Assembly: GCA_025350965.1 (NCBI GenBank)
Contig: JANXWV010000135.1
Coordinates: 1 to 64,000 of the forward strand
DNA: 64,000 nucleotides
Direction of reading: 5' to 3'
Source of the DNA: Rhizobacter sp.
Lineage (GTDB): Bacteria; Pseudomonadota; Gammaproteobacteria; Burkholderiales; Burkholderiaceae_C
Shown here piece after piece: positions 7,817-16,616 of the stretch (the first letter of the stretch is position 1; each line of letters opens with the position of its first letter). The position numbers were made by a program, and so were the translations under genes. Under the pieces are notes generated by a model. It was given only the letters and a program-made list of their open reading frames with translations, had not been told where the DNA came from and searched no databases.

Positions 7817-9428
7817 GGTCCAGCTCCTCCAGCGTGCTCGCGCCCTGGCACACGAGCGCCACGGCCGCGTCGCGCAGCGTGCGCATGCCGCGCTCGCGCG
7901 CGAACAGCTTGACACTGCCCATCGGCGCGCGGCTGGCGATCAGGTCGCGCAGTTCGTCGTCGAGCAGCAGCAGCTCGGCCACCGCCTGGCGGCCCTTGTA
8001 GCCCGTGCCCCGGCAGTGCGTGCAACCTGCGCCGGCACGGAACCGGTGGGCGGTCGACGGCTCGATGCCCAGCTGCACGAGCAACTCGCGCGCCGGCTCC
8101 ACGGGCCGTGCGCAGTGCGTGCAGTTGATGCGCATGAGCCGCTGCGCCACCACGCCGTTCAAGGCCGACAGCACGTTGTAGAGGTCCAGCCCCATGTGCA
8201 TGAAGCGGCCGACCACGTCGAATGCGTTGTTGGCATGCACGGTGCTGAACACCAGGTGGCCGGTCAAGGCCGCCTGCACCGCGATCTGCGCCGTCTCGGC
8301 ATCGCGGATCTCGCCGACCATCACGCGGTCGGGGTCGTGGCGCAGCACCGAGCGCAGGCCGCGCGCGAATGTCAGGCCCTTCTTCTCGTTCACCGGGATC
8401 TGCACCACGCCAGCGAGTTCGTACTCGACCGGGTCTTCGATCGTGATGATCTTGTCGCGCCCGGTGTTCACCTCGGAGATCGCGGCGTAGAGCGTGGTCG
8501 TCTTGCCGCTGCCGGTCGGGCCGGTCACGAGCAGCATGCCGTAGGGCTGGCGCGCCAGCGCGCGAATGGTGTCGCGCGCGTCGGCGGGGAAGCCGAGCGC
8601 ATCGAGCGTCAGCTGGCCTTGCTTCGCGATCTGCGCCCGGTCGAGCACGCGCACCACCGCGTCTTCACCGAACACGCTGGGCATGATGGACAGGCGGAAG
8701 TCGATGTCGCGGCCGTTCATGCGCAGCTTGAAGCGGCCGTCCTGCGGCAGGCGGCGCTCGCCGATGTCGAGCTCGGCCATGACCTTCAGGCGCGAGACGA
8801 TCTGCTCGGCCACTGCGGTGCCGTCAACGTTGCGCACATCGAGCATCACGCCGTCGATGCGGTACTTGATGCGCAGGCCCTGCGCGGTGCACTCGATGTG
8901 GATGTCGCTGGCGCCGTCCTGCAGCGCGTCGTAGAGGGTCGAGTCGAGCAGGCGCACCAGCGGGCTGGCCTGTTCGGCCAAGTGCAGTGCTGACAACTCG
9001 GTGGTCTGGCTCGCGCCGCCGGCCGTGCTGAAGCCGTCGTCGATCTGCGCCAGCGCGCGAAAGCCCACTGCGCCGGCGCCGAGCCAGGCGTCGATGGCCG
9101 GTGCCGTGCAGACCACCCAACGCACGCCACGCTGCAAACGCTGCTCGACGCGCTGGCGCAGCAGTGCGTCGGGCGCGTGGTCGGCCAGCAGCGCATACGT
9201 GCCGTGTGCGGACTCGGCCAGCACCGCGCGCCAACGCTGCGCCTCGGCTTGCGGCCAGCGCTCGAAGCACGGCCGCCACGGCGCGGCGTCAGCCGGCAGC
9301 CAATGCGCCAGGTCGGTCGGCGACGTTTCCGCAGGGCCGGGGGCCGGCGTGGGCTGATTCACGCCGCCCTGCGCCGTGGGCTGATTCACGCCGCCCTGCG
9401 CCGTGAAGGCCAGCACCGCCGCCGTCAT
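7797..9428 (-). CDS. gspE: Type II secretion ATPase GspE
   Basis: A 543-residue cytoplasmic hexameric ATPase that powers pseudopilus assembly. It has an Asp box (TGRDKIITIEDPVEYEL), Walker A GPTGSGKTTT near residue 303, Walker B/His box (VMVGEIRDAETAQIAVQAAL; LVFSTVHANNAF) and a four-cysteine zinc site (CTHCARP, then CTHCRGTGYKGR) near residues 430-475, all canonical. The N-terminal 150 residues are divergent from classical N1E. Near the start is an in-frame direct duplication (AQGGVNQPT twice, 9349-9402). ATG overlaps the gspF stop (ATGA), indicating coupled translation. Confidence 0.95.
   Translation of the reverse strand: MTAAVLAFTAQGGVNQPTAQGGVNQPTPAPGPAETSPTDLAHWLPADAAPWRPCFERWPQAEAQRWRAVLAESAHGTYALLADHAPDALLRQRVEQRLQRGVRWVVCTAPAIDAWLGAGAVGFRALAQIDDGFSTAGGASQTTELSALHLAEQASPLVRLLDSTLYDALQDGASDIHIECTAQGLRIKYRIDGVMLDVRNVDGTAVAEQIVSRLKVMAELDIGERRLPQDGRFKLRMNGRDIDFRLSIMPSVFGEDAVVRVLDRAQIAKQGQLTLDALGFPADARDTIRALARQPYGMLLVTGPTGSGKTTTLYAAISEVNTGRDKIITIEDPVEYELAGVVQIPVNEKKGLTFARGLRSVLRHDPDRVMVGEIRDAETAQIAVQAALTGHLVFSTVHANNAFDVVGRFMHMGLDLYNVLSALNGVVAQRLMRINCTHCARPVEPARELLVQLGIEPSTAHRFRAGAGCTHCRGTGYKGRQAVAELLLLDDELRDLIASRAPMGSVKLFARERGMRTLRDAAVALVCQGASTLEELDRVTLAD
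9349..9402. repeat. Tandem 27-bp direct repeat, two copies, inside gspE
   Basis: Two identical 27-bp units lie head to tail and encode a nine-residue unit (AQGGVNQPT) twice near the GspE N-terminus. The length is a multiple of three, so copy-number change would keep the frame. Confidence 0.9.
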
Positions 9429-10663
9429 GGCACCTGCTCCACGAGCTGGAAGATCGGCAGGTACATCAGCACCACGATGCCGCCGATCACCAGGCCCATC
9501 ACGAGCATCAGCAACGGGTTCACGAGGCGCGTGACCAGGTCGGTCAGGTGCGCGATCTCGTCGTCGTGAAACGCGGCCGCCTGACCGAGCATCTGCGCCA
9601 GCTCACCGCTGCGTTCGCCGACGCGCAGCATGCGCAGCGCAACCGGCGTGGTCAGGCCTTGCTGTTCGAGTGCGGCAGACAGGCGCTCGCCTTGCGTCAC
9701 GGTTTGCGTGGCTGCGTCGAGCGCGGGCCGCAGGCGCGCTGCGATCACACCGCGCGCGGCGTGCAGTGCGGGCACCAGAGGCACGCCTGCGCCGAGCAGC
9801 ATGCTGCCGGTGCGGTAGAACTGCGCGAGCGCCAGCAAGTGCAGCTTCGGGCCGAGAAGGGGCAGGCGCCAGAGCCGGCCGGTGAGCGCGTTGCGCACAC
9901 GCTCGTCGCGCCATGCGAGCACCGGGGCACACAGCAGCGCCACGCCGAGCGCGATGGTGGCCCACGGGTGGGCGCCGCTCGCACGGCCGATGTCGATCAG
10001 CCAGCGTGATGCAGCGGGAAGATCACGCGCCCCACCGGCCGTGCCTTCCAGCAGGCCCGCGAAGCGCGGCATCACGAACAGCAGAAGGAACAGCACCACG
10101 GCCGTGCCGGCAACGATCAGCATGGCAGGGTAGATGCTCGCGCTGACGAGCTTGCTGCGCAGGTCTTCGACGGAAGCCAGGTACGCAGCGTGCTCGCGCA
10201 GCGCCCGTTCGGTCTGCCCGGTGCGCTCGGCCGACTCGACCACCGCGATGAACAGCGCGTCGAACGCCTGCGGCTGCGAGCGCAACGCGGCCGACAAGGG
10301 CTGGCCGGTCTGCAAGGCGGCCACCACCGCGCCGAGCGTGGCCGCGACCGTGGGCGACGATTCCTTCTCGCGCAAGGTGACGAGCCCTTCGAGCAGCGGA
10401 ATGCCGGCATGCAGCAGCACCGCCAACTCGCGGCTGAACAGGCGCAGCGGGAAGCGCCGGGTTCGCGTCGATCCGTGGGCGCTGCGGTCGGCCGCGAAGT
10501 TCGCACTTGAAGCCGCCTGCGCAGCGCCTTCGAGCTCCACCGACAACACCTGCGCCGGCACCACCCCAGCCGCGCGCACGGCGGCATGGCGGTCGACGGC
10601 CGCGACCCGAAGCGACACGCTGCCGCGGTTCGCATCGGCGATGCGCAGGTGAAAATTGGGCAT
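9425..10663 (-). CDS. gspF: Type II secretion inner-membrane platform protein GspF
   Basis: A 412-residue polytopic platform protein. It shows two repeated GspF/PilC cytoplasmic domains: first LFSRELAVLLHAGIPLLEGL near residue 70, second LAQFYRTGSMLLGAGVPLVP near residue 265. Membrane helices include AMLIVAGTAVVLFLLLFVMP and the final LLMLVMGLVIGGIVVLMYLP. Length and domain order are normal. It couples GspE to pseudopilin assembly. ATG at 10663 gives the usual family start; a GTG at 10690 overlapping the gspG stop would add nine residues. Confidence 0.93.
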   Translation of the reverse strand: MPNFHLRIADANRGSVSLRVAAVDRHAAVRAAGVVPAQVLSVELEGAAQAASSANFAADRSAHGSTRTRRFPLRLFSRELAVLLHAGIPLLEGLVTLREKESSPTVAATLGAVVAALQTGQPLSAALRSQPQAFDALFIAVVESAERTGQTERALREHAAYLASVEDLRSKLVSASIYPAMLIVAGTAVVLFLLLFVMPRFAGLLEGTAGGARDLPAASRWLIDIGRASGAHPWATIALGVALLCAPVLAWRDERVRNALTGRLWRLPLLGPKLHLLALAQFYRTGSMLLGAGVPLVPALHAARGVIAARLRPALDAATQTVTQGERLSAALEQQGLTTPVALRMLRVGERSGELAQMLGQAAAFHDDEIAHLTDLVTRLVNPLLMLVMGLVIGGIVVLMYLPIFQLVEQVP

Positions 10664-10686
10664 GGTGGCGGATGCGGGCCGACGCG

Positions 10687-11124
10687 TCACCAGCTCACGA
10701 GGTCAGCGTCTTCGCCGCTGCCGCCCGGGCGGCCATCGTGCCCGTACGAGAGCAGGTCGTAGTCGCCATGCTCGCCGGGCGACACATACCGGTAGGCGTT
10801 GCCCCACGGGTCCAGTGGCACGCTCTTGGCGAGGTAGGGGCCTGCCCAGCGCGGCTCGTCGGCAGGCTTCAGTACCAGCGCGTCCAGGCCTTGCTGGGTG
10901 CTCGGGTAGCGGCCGATGTCGATGCGGTACTGGTCGAGCGACTTGGCCAGGCCTTCGATCTGCGCCCGAGCCACCTTGACCTCCGACTTGCCGATCTGCC
11001 CGAACAGCTTCGGCCCCACGTAGCCGGCGAGCAGGCCGATGATGACCATGACCACCAGCAGCTCCAGCAAGGTGAAGCCGCCGAGGGTGCGGGCGACGGC
11101 AGGGTGCCGCTTGGAATGAGTCAT
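10687..11124 (-). CDS. gspG: Major pseudopilin GspG
   Basis: A 145-residue prepilin. The class III leader ends in GG, followed by FTLLELLVVMVIIGLLAGYV with Glu +5. Then come GPKLFGQIGKSEVKVARAQI, the RYPSTQQGLDALV signature and PWGNAYRYVSPGEHGDYDLL near the calcium-binding loop, all as in classical GspG. It is the first gene of an eleven-gene minus-strand operon (11,124 to 1,266). The 241-bp gap up to the divergent cyclophilin gene (11,125-11,365) should hold promoters for both directions; I could not pick boxes with confidence. Confidence 0.95.
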   Translation of the reverse strand: MTHSKRHPAVARTLGGFTLLELLVVMVIIGLLAGYVGPKLFGQIGKSEVKVARAQIEGLAKSLDQYRIDIGRYPSTQQGLDALVLKPADEPRWAGPYLAKSVPLDPWGNAYRYVSPGEHGDYDLLSYGHDGRPGGSGEDADLVSW

Positions 11125-11365
11125 GGCGACAATGGAGGTGGGGCGGGTGAAAGACGGTGGATCGTAGGAAGCCGATGTGTCCCTGCCGTGAATGACAGAA
11201 CGTCATCGCGAATAGTCCGTTCGGCTCACGACACGCGGGGTCTTCGTCAATCGAAAGACTTGTTGCGACCTGACACCCAATCGACGCGGGCTCGTCATGC
11301 GGCTTGTCATGGCGGCGTGATAGGTTCATGGGCACCGCATCGCTGATGCACCCAACGACGCCCCC

Positions 11366-12331
11366 ATGACGCACGCCACACGCCCCGCACGCCCTTTGCA
11401 ATCGAGCCTCTCTGCGCGCTGCATCCTGCGCGCATTGACAGCCGCCGCCGCTGCCGCCCTGACTGCCTGCGGCGGCGGTGGTGGCTCTAACGACGTTCCC
11501 AACGCCGTTGGAACAGGCCCGAGCGTGGCCTCGGTCGCGGTGACCGCGGGCACCCTGAAGTACGGCCAGCGCGTGCTCCTCACCGTCACCGGCAGCCGGC
11601 TCGACGCGGGCAGCATCGCCATCAGCCCTGCCACCTGCAGCAACGCCGTGTTGAGCACCACCGCGCCGAACGTGAGCACCACCACCACGGCGTACTACCA
11701 ATGCACGGTGGCCGCCACCGGCAGCGCGAAGATCGCAGTCACCGCCACCGCCACTGGTGCGGCTCTGGGCTCGGTCGACGTCAGCGTGGCGGTTCCGCAG
11801 GTGACGATGACGGTGAGCAACGGCGCCGGTGTCAGCGGCGTGATCGTGATGACGCTTGCACCGGACAAGGCGCCGATCACGGTCGCCAACTTCCTGGCCT
11901 ACGTGAACAGCGGCTTCTATGACGGCACGGTGTTCCACCGCGTGTCGCCGGGCTTCGTGGTGCAGGCGGGTGGCTATGCGGCACCGGTGGCCACAGTCGT
12001 GCCCACGCCGAAGGCGACCTCTGCCCCCATCACGCTGGAGGCCAACAAGGGCTTGAGCAACACACAGTGGACGGTCGCGATGGCGCGCACCGGCGTGGTC
12101 GATTCGGCCACGTCGCAGTTCTTCATCAACCTCGCCGACAACAGCACGGTGCTCGACCCGAGCGCCATCAACGGTGCAGGCTACGCGGTGTTCGGCAGCG
12201 TCACCGGCTCGACGCTGGCGGTGTCGGCCATCGCCACGGCACCCTGCGCCGTGATCCCGTTCTTCCTGCCCAGCGGCGATTGCACGCCCACGCCGAACGT
12301 GGTGATCTCGTCGGCGGTGCAAACGCAGTAA
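11366..12331 (+). CDS. Cyclophilin-type peptidyl-prolyl isomerase lipoprotein
   Basis: A 321-residue exported protein with a lipobox ([11 protein letters not shown], Cys near residue 35), so probably membrane-anchored. About residues 50-140 form a beta-rich Ig-like stretch. From about residue 150 there is a cyclophilin domain: [36 protein letters not shown] and [16 protein letters not shown]. It should speed proline isomerisation in exported proteins. The divergent position next to gspG suggests it may help fold substrates or subunits of the secretion system, since I recall isomerases beside similar clusters; that link is inference. Confidence 0.88.
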   Translation: MTHATRPARPLQSSLSARCILRALTAAAAAALTACGGGGGSNDVPNAVGTGPSVASVAVTAGTLKYGQRVLLTVTGSRLDAGSIAISPATCSNAVLSTTAPNVSTTTTAYYQCTVAATGSAKIAVTATATGAALGSVDVSVAVPQVTMTVSNGAGVSGVIVMTLAPDKAPITVANFLAYVNSGFYDGTVFHRVSPGFVVQAGGYAAPVATVVPTPKATSAPITLEANKGLSNTQWTVAMARTGVVDSATSQFFINLADNSTVLDPSAINGAGYAVFGSVTGSTLAVSAIATAPCAVIPFFLPSGDCTPTPNVVISSAVQTQ

Positions 12332-12428
12332 ACCGCGCCACGGCAGGCCGGTGCCGACGCATCGGCCCATGCAATGAGCGCGTGGCAGTCACGCGCAAGT
12401 CACGCCCGCCGCAGATAGTCATGTCACC

Positions 12429-12451
12429 CGAGCCGCGTTCGCAGCGGCTCG
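12429..12451 (+). other. Hairpin upstream of the PEP-CTERM gene
   Basis: Arms CGAGCCGC and GCGGCTCG form a perfect 8-bp stem with a 7-base loop, 31 bp before the PEP-CTERM start. There is no T tract, so it is not a typical intrinsic terminator. It may be a leader structure or the end of the cyclophilin transcript. Confidence 0.4.
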
Positions 12452-12482
12452 AAACCTCGACACGACATCCGGAGAGCGACCC

Positions 12483-13130
12483 ATGCGCCACCCCCACCTC
12501 TCGAAGCGCCGCGCGCGCACCACGCTGGCCTTCGCGGCCCTGCTTGCCGCTGCAGCCACGCCGGCATTCGCGACCGACGTTGCGCTTGCGACAACCAGCG
12601 GCCAGGCGGGTTACGGCCAGTGGCAGCGCTTCGACGTGAGCGATCTCGACGCCGTGTCCGGCGGCACCGAATGGATCGACGACAGCAACTCGCTGGCGGC
12701 TGCGTTCGGCACGCCGCTGAGCTTCAGCTTCACCATCGGCGCGGGCCAGGTCGGCCAGCTCACCGTGGTGGACGCGGGCTTTGCCGGTGACACGTTCCTG
12801 CTCTTCAACGCGGGCGCGTCCATCGGTTCGACCGGCCCGGTCGCCGTCACCAGCATCGACACGGCGGCCTACCTCGGTGAAGGCTTTGACGCGGCGCTTG
12901 CCAACGCATCGTTCAGCCACGCCGTGCTGACGCTCGGCGCCGGCGCTTACCAGATCAGCGGTCGGCTCGACCAGTCGGTGCAAGCGGCCGGGCTGCCGTT
13001 GAACTCGACCGTCGGCGCGGTGCAGCTGACGGTCAGCGCCGTGCCCGAGCCCGCCACCGGACTGGCCATGCTGGCCGGCCTGGGCCTGATGGGCCTGCGC
13101 CTGCGCAACCGCTCGCTGCATGCGCGCTGA
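12483..13130 (+). CDS. PEP-CTERM sorting domain protein
   Basis: A 215-residue exported protein. It has a signal peptide (TTLAFAALLAAAATPAFA-T), a beta-rich middle of about 155 residues (FSFTIGAGQVGQLTVVDAGF; GAYQISGRLDQSVQAAGLPL) and a C-terminal PEP-CTERM signal: VPEPATG, a hydrophobic helix (LAMLAGLGLMGLRL) and an Arg-rich tail. Such proteins are cut and sorted by an exosortase, usually with exopolysaccharide. No exosortase is present in the window. The middle resembles FxDxF-like PEP-CTERM proteins only loosely. A GGAGAG ribosome binding site precedes the ATG. Confidence 0.9.
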   Translation: MRHPHLSKRRARTTLAFAALLAAAATPAFATDVALATTSGQAGYGQWQRFDVSDLDAVSGGTEWIDDSNSLAAAFGTPLSFSFTIGAGQVGQLTVVDAGFAGDTFLLFNAGASIGSTGPVAVTSIDTAAYLGEGFDAALANASFSHAVLTLGAGAYQISGRLDQSVQAAGLPLNSTVGAVQLTVSAVPEPATGLAMLAGLGLMGLRLRNRSLHAR

Positions 13131-13182
13131 CGCGCCGCTCTTGCATCGTCACGCGCTCCCAATCCGATTCGAAGGAACGATC

Positions 13183-15132
13183 ATGAAACCTCATTCCATC
13201 AAGCCGCTCCGGCCGCTCTTGAAGGCGCGCAAGGCTTGCGCACTTGGCGCGTTCGCCGCCATCGCGGCTTGCGCCAGCGTGGCCTCCCACGCCGCGCCGA
13301 TCACCGTCAAGCTCATCGGCTTCAATGACTTCCACGGCACGCTGCAAACGCCCGGCACCTTCGGCATCAACACCACGTTTCCGTCGGCGCAACGGCCGGC
13401 CGTGGGCGGCGCCGAGTACCTGGCCGCCTACGTTGCGCGCATGAAGGCCACCAACCCGCTCAACGTGGTCGTGGGCGCGGGTGACTTCATCGGCGCTTCG
13501 CCGTTGATCTCGGCGCTGTTCTTCGACGAGCCGGCGGTCGAGGTGATGAACCGCATCGGCCTGGAGTTCAACGCGGTCGGCAACCACGAATTCGACAAGG
13601 GCTCGGCCGAACTGAAGCGCCTGCAGAGCGGCGGTTGCAAGCTCACGAACGGCGTGCCCGATGCGAACAGCTGCAAGGGCCTGGGCTCCGGTGCACCGGG
13701 CACCTTCGACGGCGCTCGCTTCAAGTGGCTGTCGGCGAACGTGGTCGAGTCGGCCACCGGCAAGACGCTGTTCGCCCCCTACGGCATCAAGACCTTCAAC
13801 GGCGTGCGGGTCGCGTTCATCGGCATGACGCTCAAGGGCACGCCCAGCATCGTCACACCGACCGGCGTGGCCGGGTTGTCGTTCCGCGACGAGGCCGACA
13901 CGGTCAACGCATTGGTGCCGCAACTGCGCGCCCGCGGCATCGAAGCCATCGTCGTGCTCGTGCACCAGGGCGGCTTCCAGACCAGCCCGAATGTGGGCGA
14001 CATCAATGGCTGCGACGGCAACCTGAAGAACAGCGACGGCAGCGAGTCCGACCTCGGCGCCATCGTCAAGCGGCTCGACAACGCGGTCGATCTGGTCATC
14101 AGCGGGCACACGCACGCGGCCTACAACTGCTCGGCGAACACGGTCGACGTGAAGCTCGTGAGCGGTGTGGCCGTGAGCACGCCACGCCCGACCGGCCTGG
14201 CCAACAGCACCGGCCGCCTGGTACCTGTGACGAGCGCCAGCGCCTTTGGCCGCGTGCTGACCGACATCGACCTCACGCTCGATTCAGTCACCCGCGACGT
14301 GACGGCCGTGAGTGCCACGAACCGGCTCGTGGACCGCACCGACGCGGGCATCAACGCCGCCATCACCGCCGACCCGAGCGTCAAGAACGTGGTCGACGGC
14401 TACAACGCGCTCGTCTCGCCGCTGGCGAATGCCGTGATCGGCAGCATCACCACCGCCTTGCCCAACAGTGGCAATGCGGCCGGTGAAATGCCGGCTGGCA
14501 GCCTGATCGCCGATGCCCAACTGGCAGCCACTCAGCCCGCGAGTCTGGGCGGTGCGGTGGCGGCCTTCATGAACCCGGGCGGCGTGCGCACTCCGGGCTT
14601 CGTGGGCACGGCCTACCCGTACGACGTGACCTACGGCAACGCCTTCACCGTGCAGCCCTTCGGCAACAGCCTGGTCACGCTCACGCTCACCGCACAGCAG
14701 TTGAAGAACCTGCTGGAGCAGCAGTTCGTCGGCTGCCTGGGCCAGGGCACGCAGCGCATCCTGCAGGTCTCGAACGGCATGCGTTATTCGTGGAGCGCGG
14801 GTGCGGCGGCGTGCTCGAAGATTCGGGAGCTGGTGCTCACGCCGACGGACGTGACCGTGGTGCCGCCGGTGGCGACGGCCGCCCCCGAGATCGTGGTGAC
14901 GAACGGCGTGGTGCTGAACCCGACCCGCACCTACCGCGTCACGGTGAACAACTTTCTTGCCACCGGGGGCGATGGCTTCACGGTGCTCACTGGCGGCGCC
15001 AGTGCGCTCGGTGGCGCGCAAGACATCGACGCGCTCGTGGCCTACCTGAGCGCTGGCTACAAGTCGCCGAACCTGCCCTATGACTCAGCGTTGCCTGCGC
15101 TGAACATTCCGCGCATCACGAAGCTGCCTTGA
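13183..15132 (+). CDS. Secreted 5'-nucleotidase/2',3'-cyclic phosphodiesterase family metallophosphatase (UshA/NadN-like)
   Basis: A 649-residue periplasmic or surface enzyme that should release phosphate from nucleotides. A signal peptide ends ASHA-A. The calcineurin-like domain has all its metal motifs: FNDFHGTL, VVGAGDFIGASPL, AVGNHEFDKG, VLVHQGG and ISGHTHAAYNC. The C-terminal nucleotidase domain shows AAFMNPGGVRT, TYGNAFTVQPFGNSLVTLTL and TYRVTVNNFLATGGDGFTVL. The ATG at 13183 gives the signal peptide. It overlaps the next gene by TTGA, so the pair is probably coupled. Confidence 0.93.
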   Translation: MKPHSIKPLRPLLKARKACALGAFAAIAACASVASHAAPITVKLIGFNDFHGTLQTPGTFGINTTFPSAQRPAVGGAEYLAAYVARMKATNPLNVVVGAGDFIGASPLISALFFDEPAVEVMNRIGLEFNAVGNHEFDKGSAELKRLQSGGCKLTNGVPDANSCKGLGSGAPGTFDGARFKWLSANVVESATGKTLFAPYGIKTFNGVRVAFIGMTLKGTPSIVTPTGVAGLSFRDEADTVNALVPQLRARGIEAIVVLVHQGGFQTSPNVGDINGCDGNLKNSDGSESDLGAIVKRLDNAVDLVISGHTHAAYNCSANTVDVKLVSGVAVSTPRPTGLANSTGRLVPVTSASAFGRVLTDIDLTLDSVTRDVTAVSATNRLVDRTDAGINAAITADPSVKNVVDGYNALVSPLANAVIGSITTALPNSGNAAGEMPAGSLIADAQLAATQPASLGGAVAAFMNPGGVRTPGFVGTAYPYDVTYGNAFTVQPFGNSLVTLTLTAQQLKNLLEQQFVGCLGQGTQRILQVSNGMRYSWSAGAAACSKIRELVLTPTDVTVVPPVATAAPEIVVTNGVVLNPTRTYRVTVNNFLATGGDGFTVLTGGASALGGAQDIDALVAYLSAGYKSPNLPYDSALPALNIPRITKLP

Positions 15133-16322
15133 AGGTCGCCAGCCCGGCCTGCCGGCGCTGGGTGCTGAACTCGGCGTTGGCAGTCACTGTGCTGTCTTGC
15201 TGCGGCGCCCAAGCGCTTGCGCAGCCCACCACAGCCGCCGCTCGGACCAACGACGTGCGCGAGGCCGAGGCGCGCCGCGCGCCGGCCCGGCTGGCCCTGC
15301 TGATGCAGGCCGAGGCCGCGCTCGAACGTGGCGATGCGCAAGCCGCCACAGCGCCGCTGGAAGCCGCGGCGATGCTGCTGCACGCGGGCGACACCGAGAT
15401 GACGCAGGTGCGCGCGCTGATGCAGGCCGGCCAGTACCGGCAAGCACTGGCGTTCGCGGCACATGCCGCTGGCGGCCACGACGACGAGCCCGCCGCCAGC
15501 GGCCTCTATGCGTGGCTGCTGCAGACCGGTGGGCAGCGCACTGCGGCGCAACAAGTGATCGACCGTGCGCTTGAACGCGCGCCAGCCGACAAGGTGTTGG
15601 CGTTGACCCGGCTCGAACTGAGCACCGGCGCGCCGCAAGCCCGCGGTGTGTTGCTCGATCTACCGCACCGCATGGCGCCCCACGCCAGCGGTAGCGCGCC
15701 CGACATGGCCGGCCTGGACGCGGCGCGGCGTGTCGGCACGGCGGTGCTGTTCAACGCCGGGCGCAGCGCACTGGCAACGGCCGGGCCGCTGGCCGGGCAG
15801 CGCCGGATCTGGCTGCGCAACGGGGTGGGTCAGACCGTTCGCGCGCATGTGGTGGAGCCACTCGACGGGCTCGGCCTCGTCGTTCTCGAAGTCGCCACGC
15901 CGCTGCCGGCCGACCCGGCCTTCGAGGCAGCGCAGCGCGACCCGTTCGCGGGCAGCCCCGGCTACGTGGTGGACTACGCCGAGGGCGCCGATGCACTGCC
16001 GCAGTGGCCGCGGCTTCACCCCGGCTTCGTGGGCGCGGTGCGTGCCGATGCGTCGGCGCCGCGTCTCGGCATCCCTGGCTCGGCGGGCGCGCGGGGTGGC
16101 GCAGTGTTCGACGCTGCGGGCCGATTCGCCGGCATCGCCCTCGGCGGTGCAGACGCGCCGTGGGTCACGCTGGCGGCCTTGCGCGCGGCCGCTCCGGCTG
16201 TGGCGATGCGGCTGCCCACGGCGCTGCAGGCAGGCGCACGAGTGGGGGTCGACGAGGTGTACGAGCGGGCCCTCCGCTCGGTGCTGCAAGTGCTGGCAGC
16301 GGCGGAGGGCGGCGAACGATGA
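15129..16322 (+). CDS. Exported trypsin-fold pseudoprotease with TPR-like N-terminus
   Basis: A 397-residue protein with a signal peptide (AVTVLSCCGAQALA-Q). Residues 50-175 are helical, TPR-like (LLMQAEAALERGDAQAATAP; MQAGQYRQALAFA). Residues 200-350 line up with HtrA/S1C-type proteases, but the catalytic sites are gone: the His region reads ATAGPL (217-222), the Asp region GLGLVVLEV (247-255), and the Ser motif GARGGAVFD (320-328) instead of GNSGGPV. It is therefore probably a binding or scaffold protein. The TTG start overlaps the stop of the nucleotidase gene. The fold assignment is by pattern, not search. Confidence 0.65.
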   Translation: MKVASPACRRWVLNSALAVTVLSCCGAQALAQPTTAAARTNDVREAEARRAPARLALLMQAEAALERGDAQAATAPLEAAAMLLHAGDTEMTQVRALMQAGQYRQALAFAAHAAGGHDDEPAASGLYAWLLQTGGQRTAAQQVIDRALERAPADKVLALTRLELSTGAPQARGVLLDLPHRMAPHASGSAPDMAGLDAARRVGTAVLFNAGRSALATAGPLAGQRRIWLRNGVGQTVRAHVVEPLDGLGLVVLEVATPLPADPAFEAAQRDPFAGSPGYVVDYAEGADALPQWPRLHPGFVGAVRADASAPRLGIPGSAGARGGAVFDAAGRFAGIALGGADAPWVTLAALRAAAPAVAMRLPTALQAGARVGVDEVYERALRSVLQVLAAAEGGER

Positions 16323-16434
16323 ATTTTTCGCTTCTGGCTTCCTTGGCTGTTCCAGTTGCGCAAGACGTTCAAGTGACCCCAGCCACCAGACGATGATTTG
16401 AAGACGTCCCAGAACGTCCCGCAAAGTCTCAAAG

Positions 16435-16467
16435 CCCCCAAGTAGATCAACGACTTGGGGGTCTTTT
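16435..16467 (+). terminator. Rho-independent terminator
   Basis: A perfect 9-bp stem, CCCCCAAGT (16435-16443) and ACTTGGGGG (16453-16461), with a 9-base loop and a TCTTTT run after it. It ends the nucleotidase/pseudoprotease transcription unit. The surrounding 294-bp gap (16,323-16,616) also carries several ACGTYC words and the ribosome binding site of the next gene, but no recognisable gene. Confidence 0.9.
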
Positions 16468-16616
16468 ATTGGAACGTCTCAGGACGCCCACTTGACTGCC
16501 GGCAGCCTGCTCCGCGCAATACCCCATGTCACCCCCGTGTCACCCCTGCGCGCTTGTCTGCCGCGCGCTGTGCGCCGCATGCTGCGAGTCAGCAAATCAG
16601 CAATGGGGAGCAGGGC

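Noticed and set aside
16319-16396. 25-codon frame overlapping the pseudoprotease stop (MNFSLLASLAVPVAQ...)
   Set aside because: It starts with ATGA overlap and a hydrophobic start, but it is too short to support by sequence alone and has no recognisable motif.
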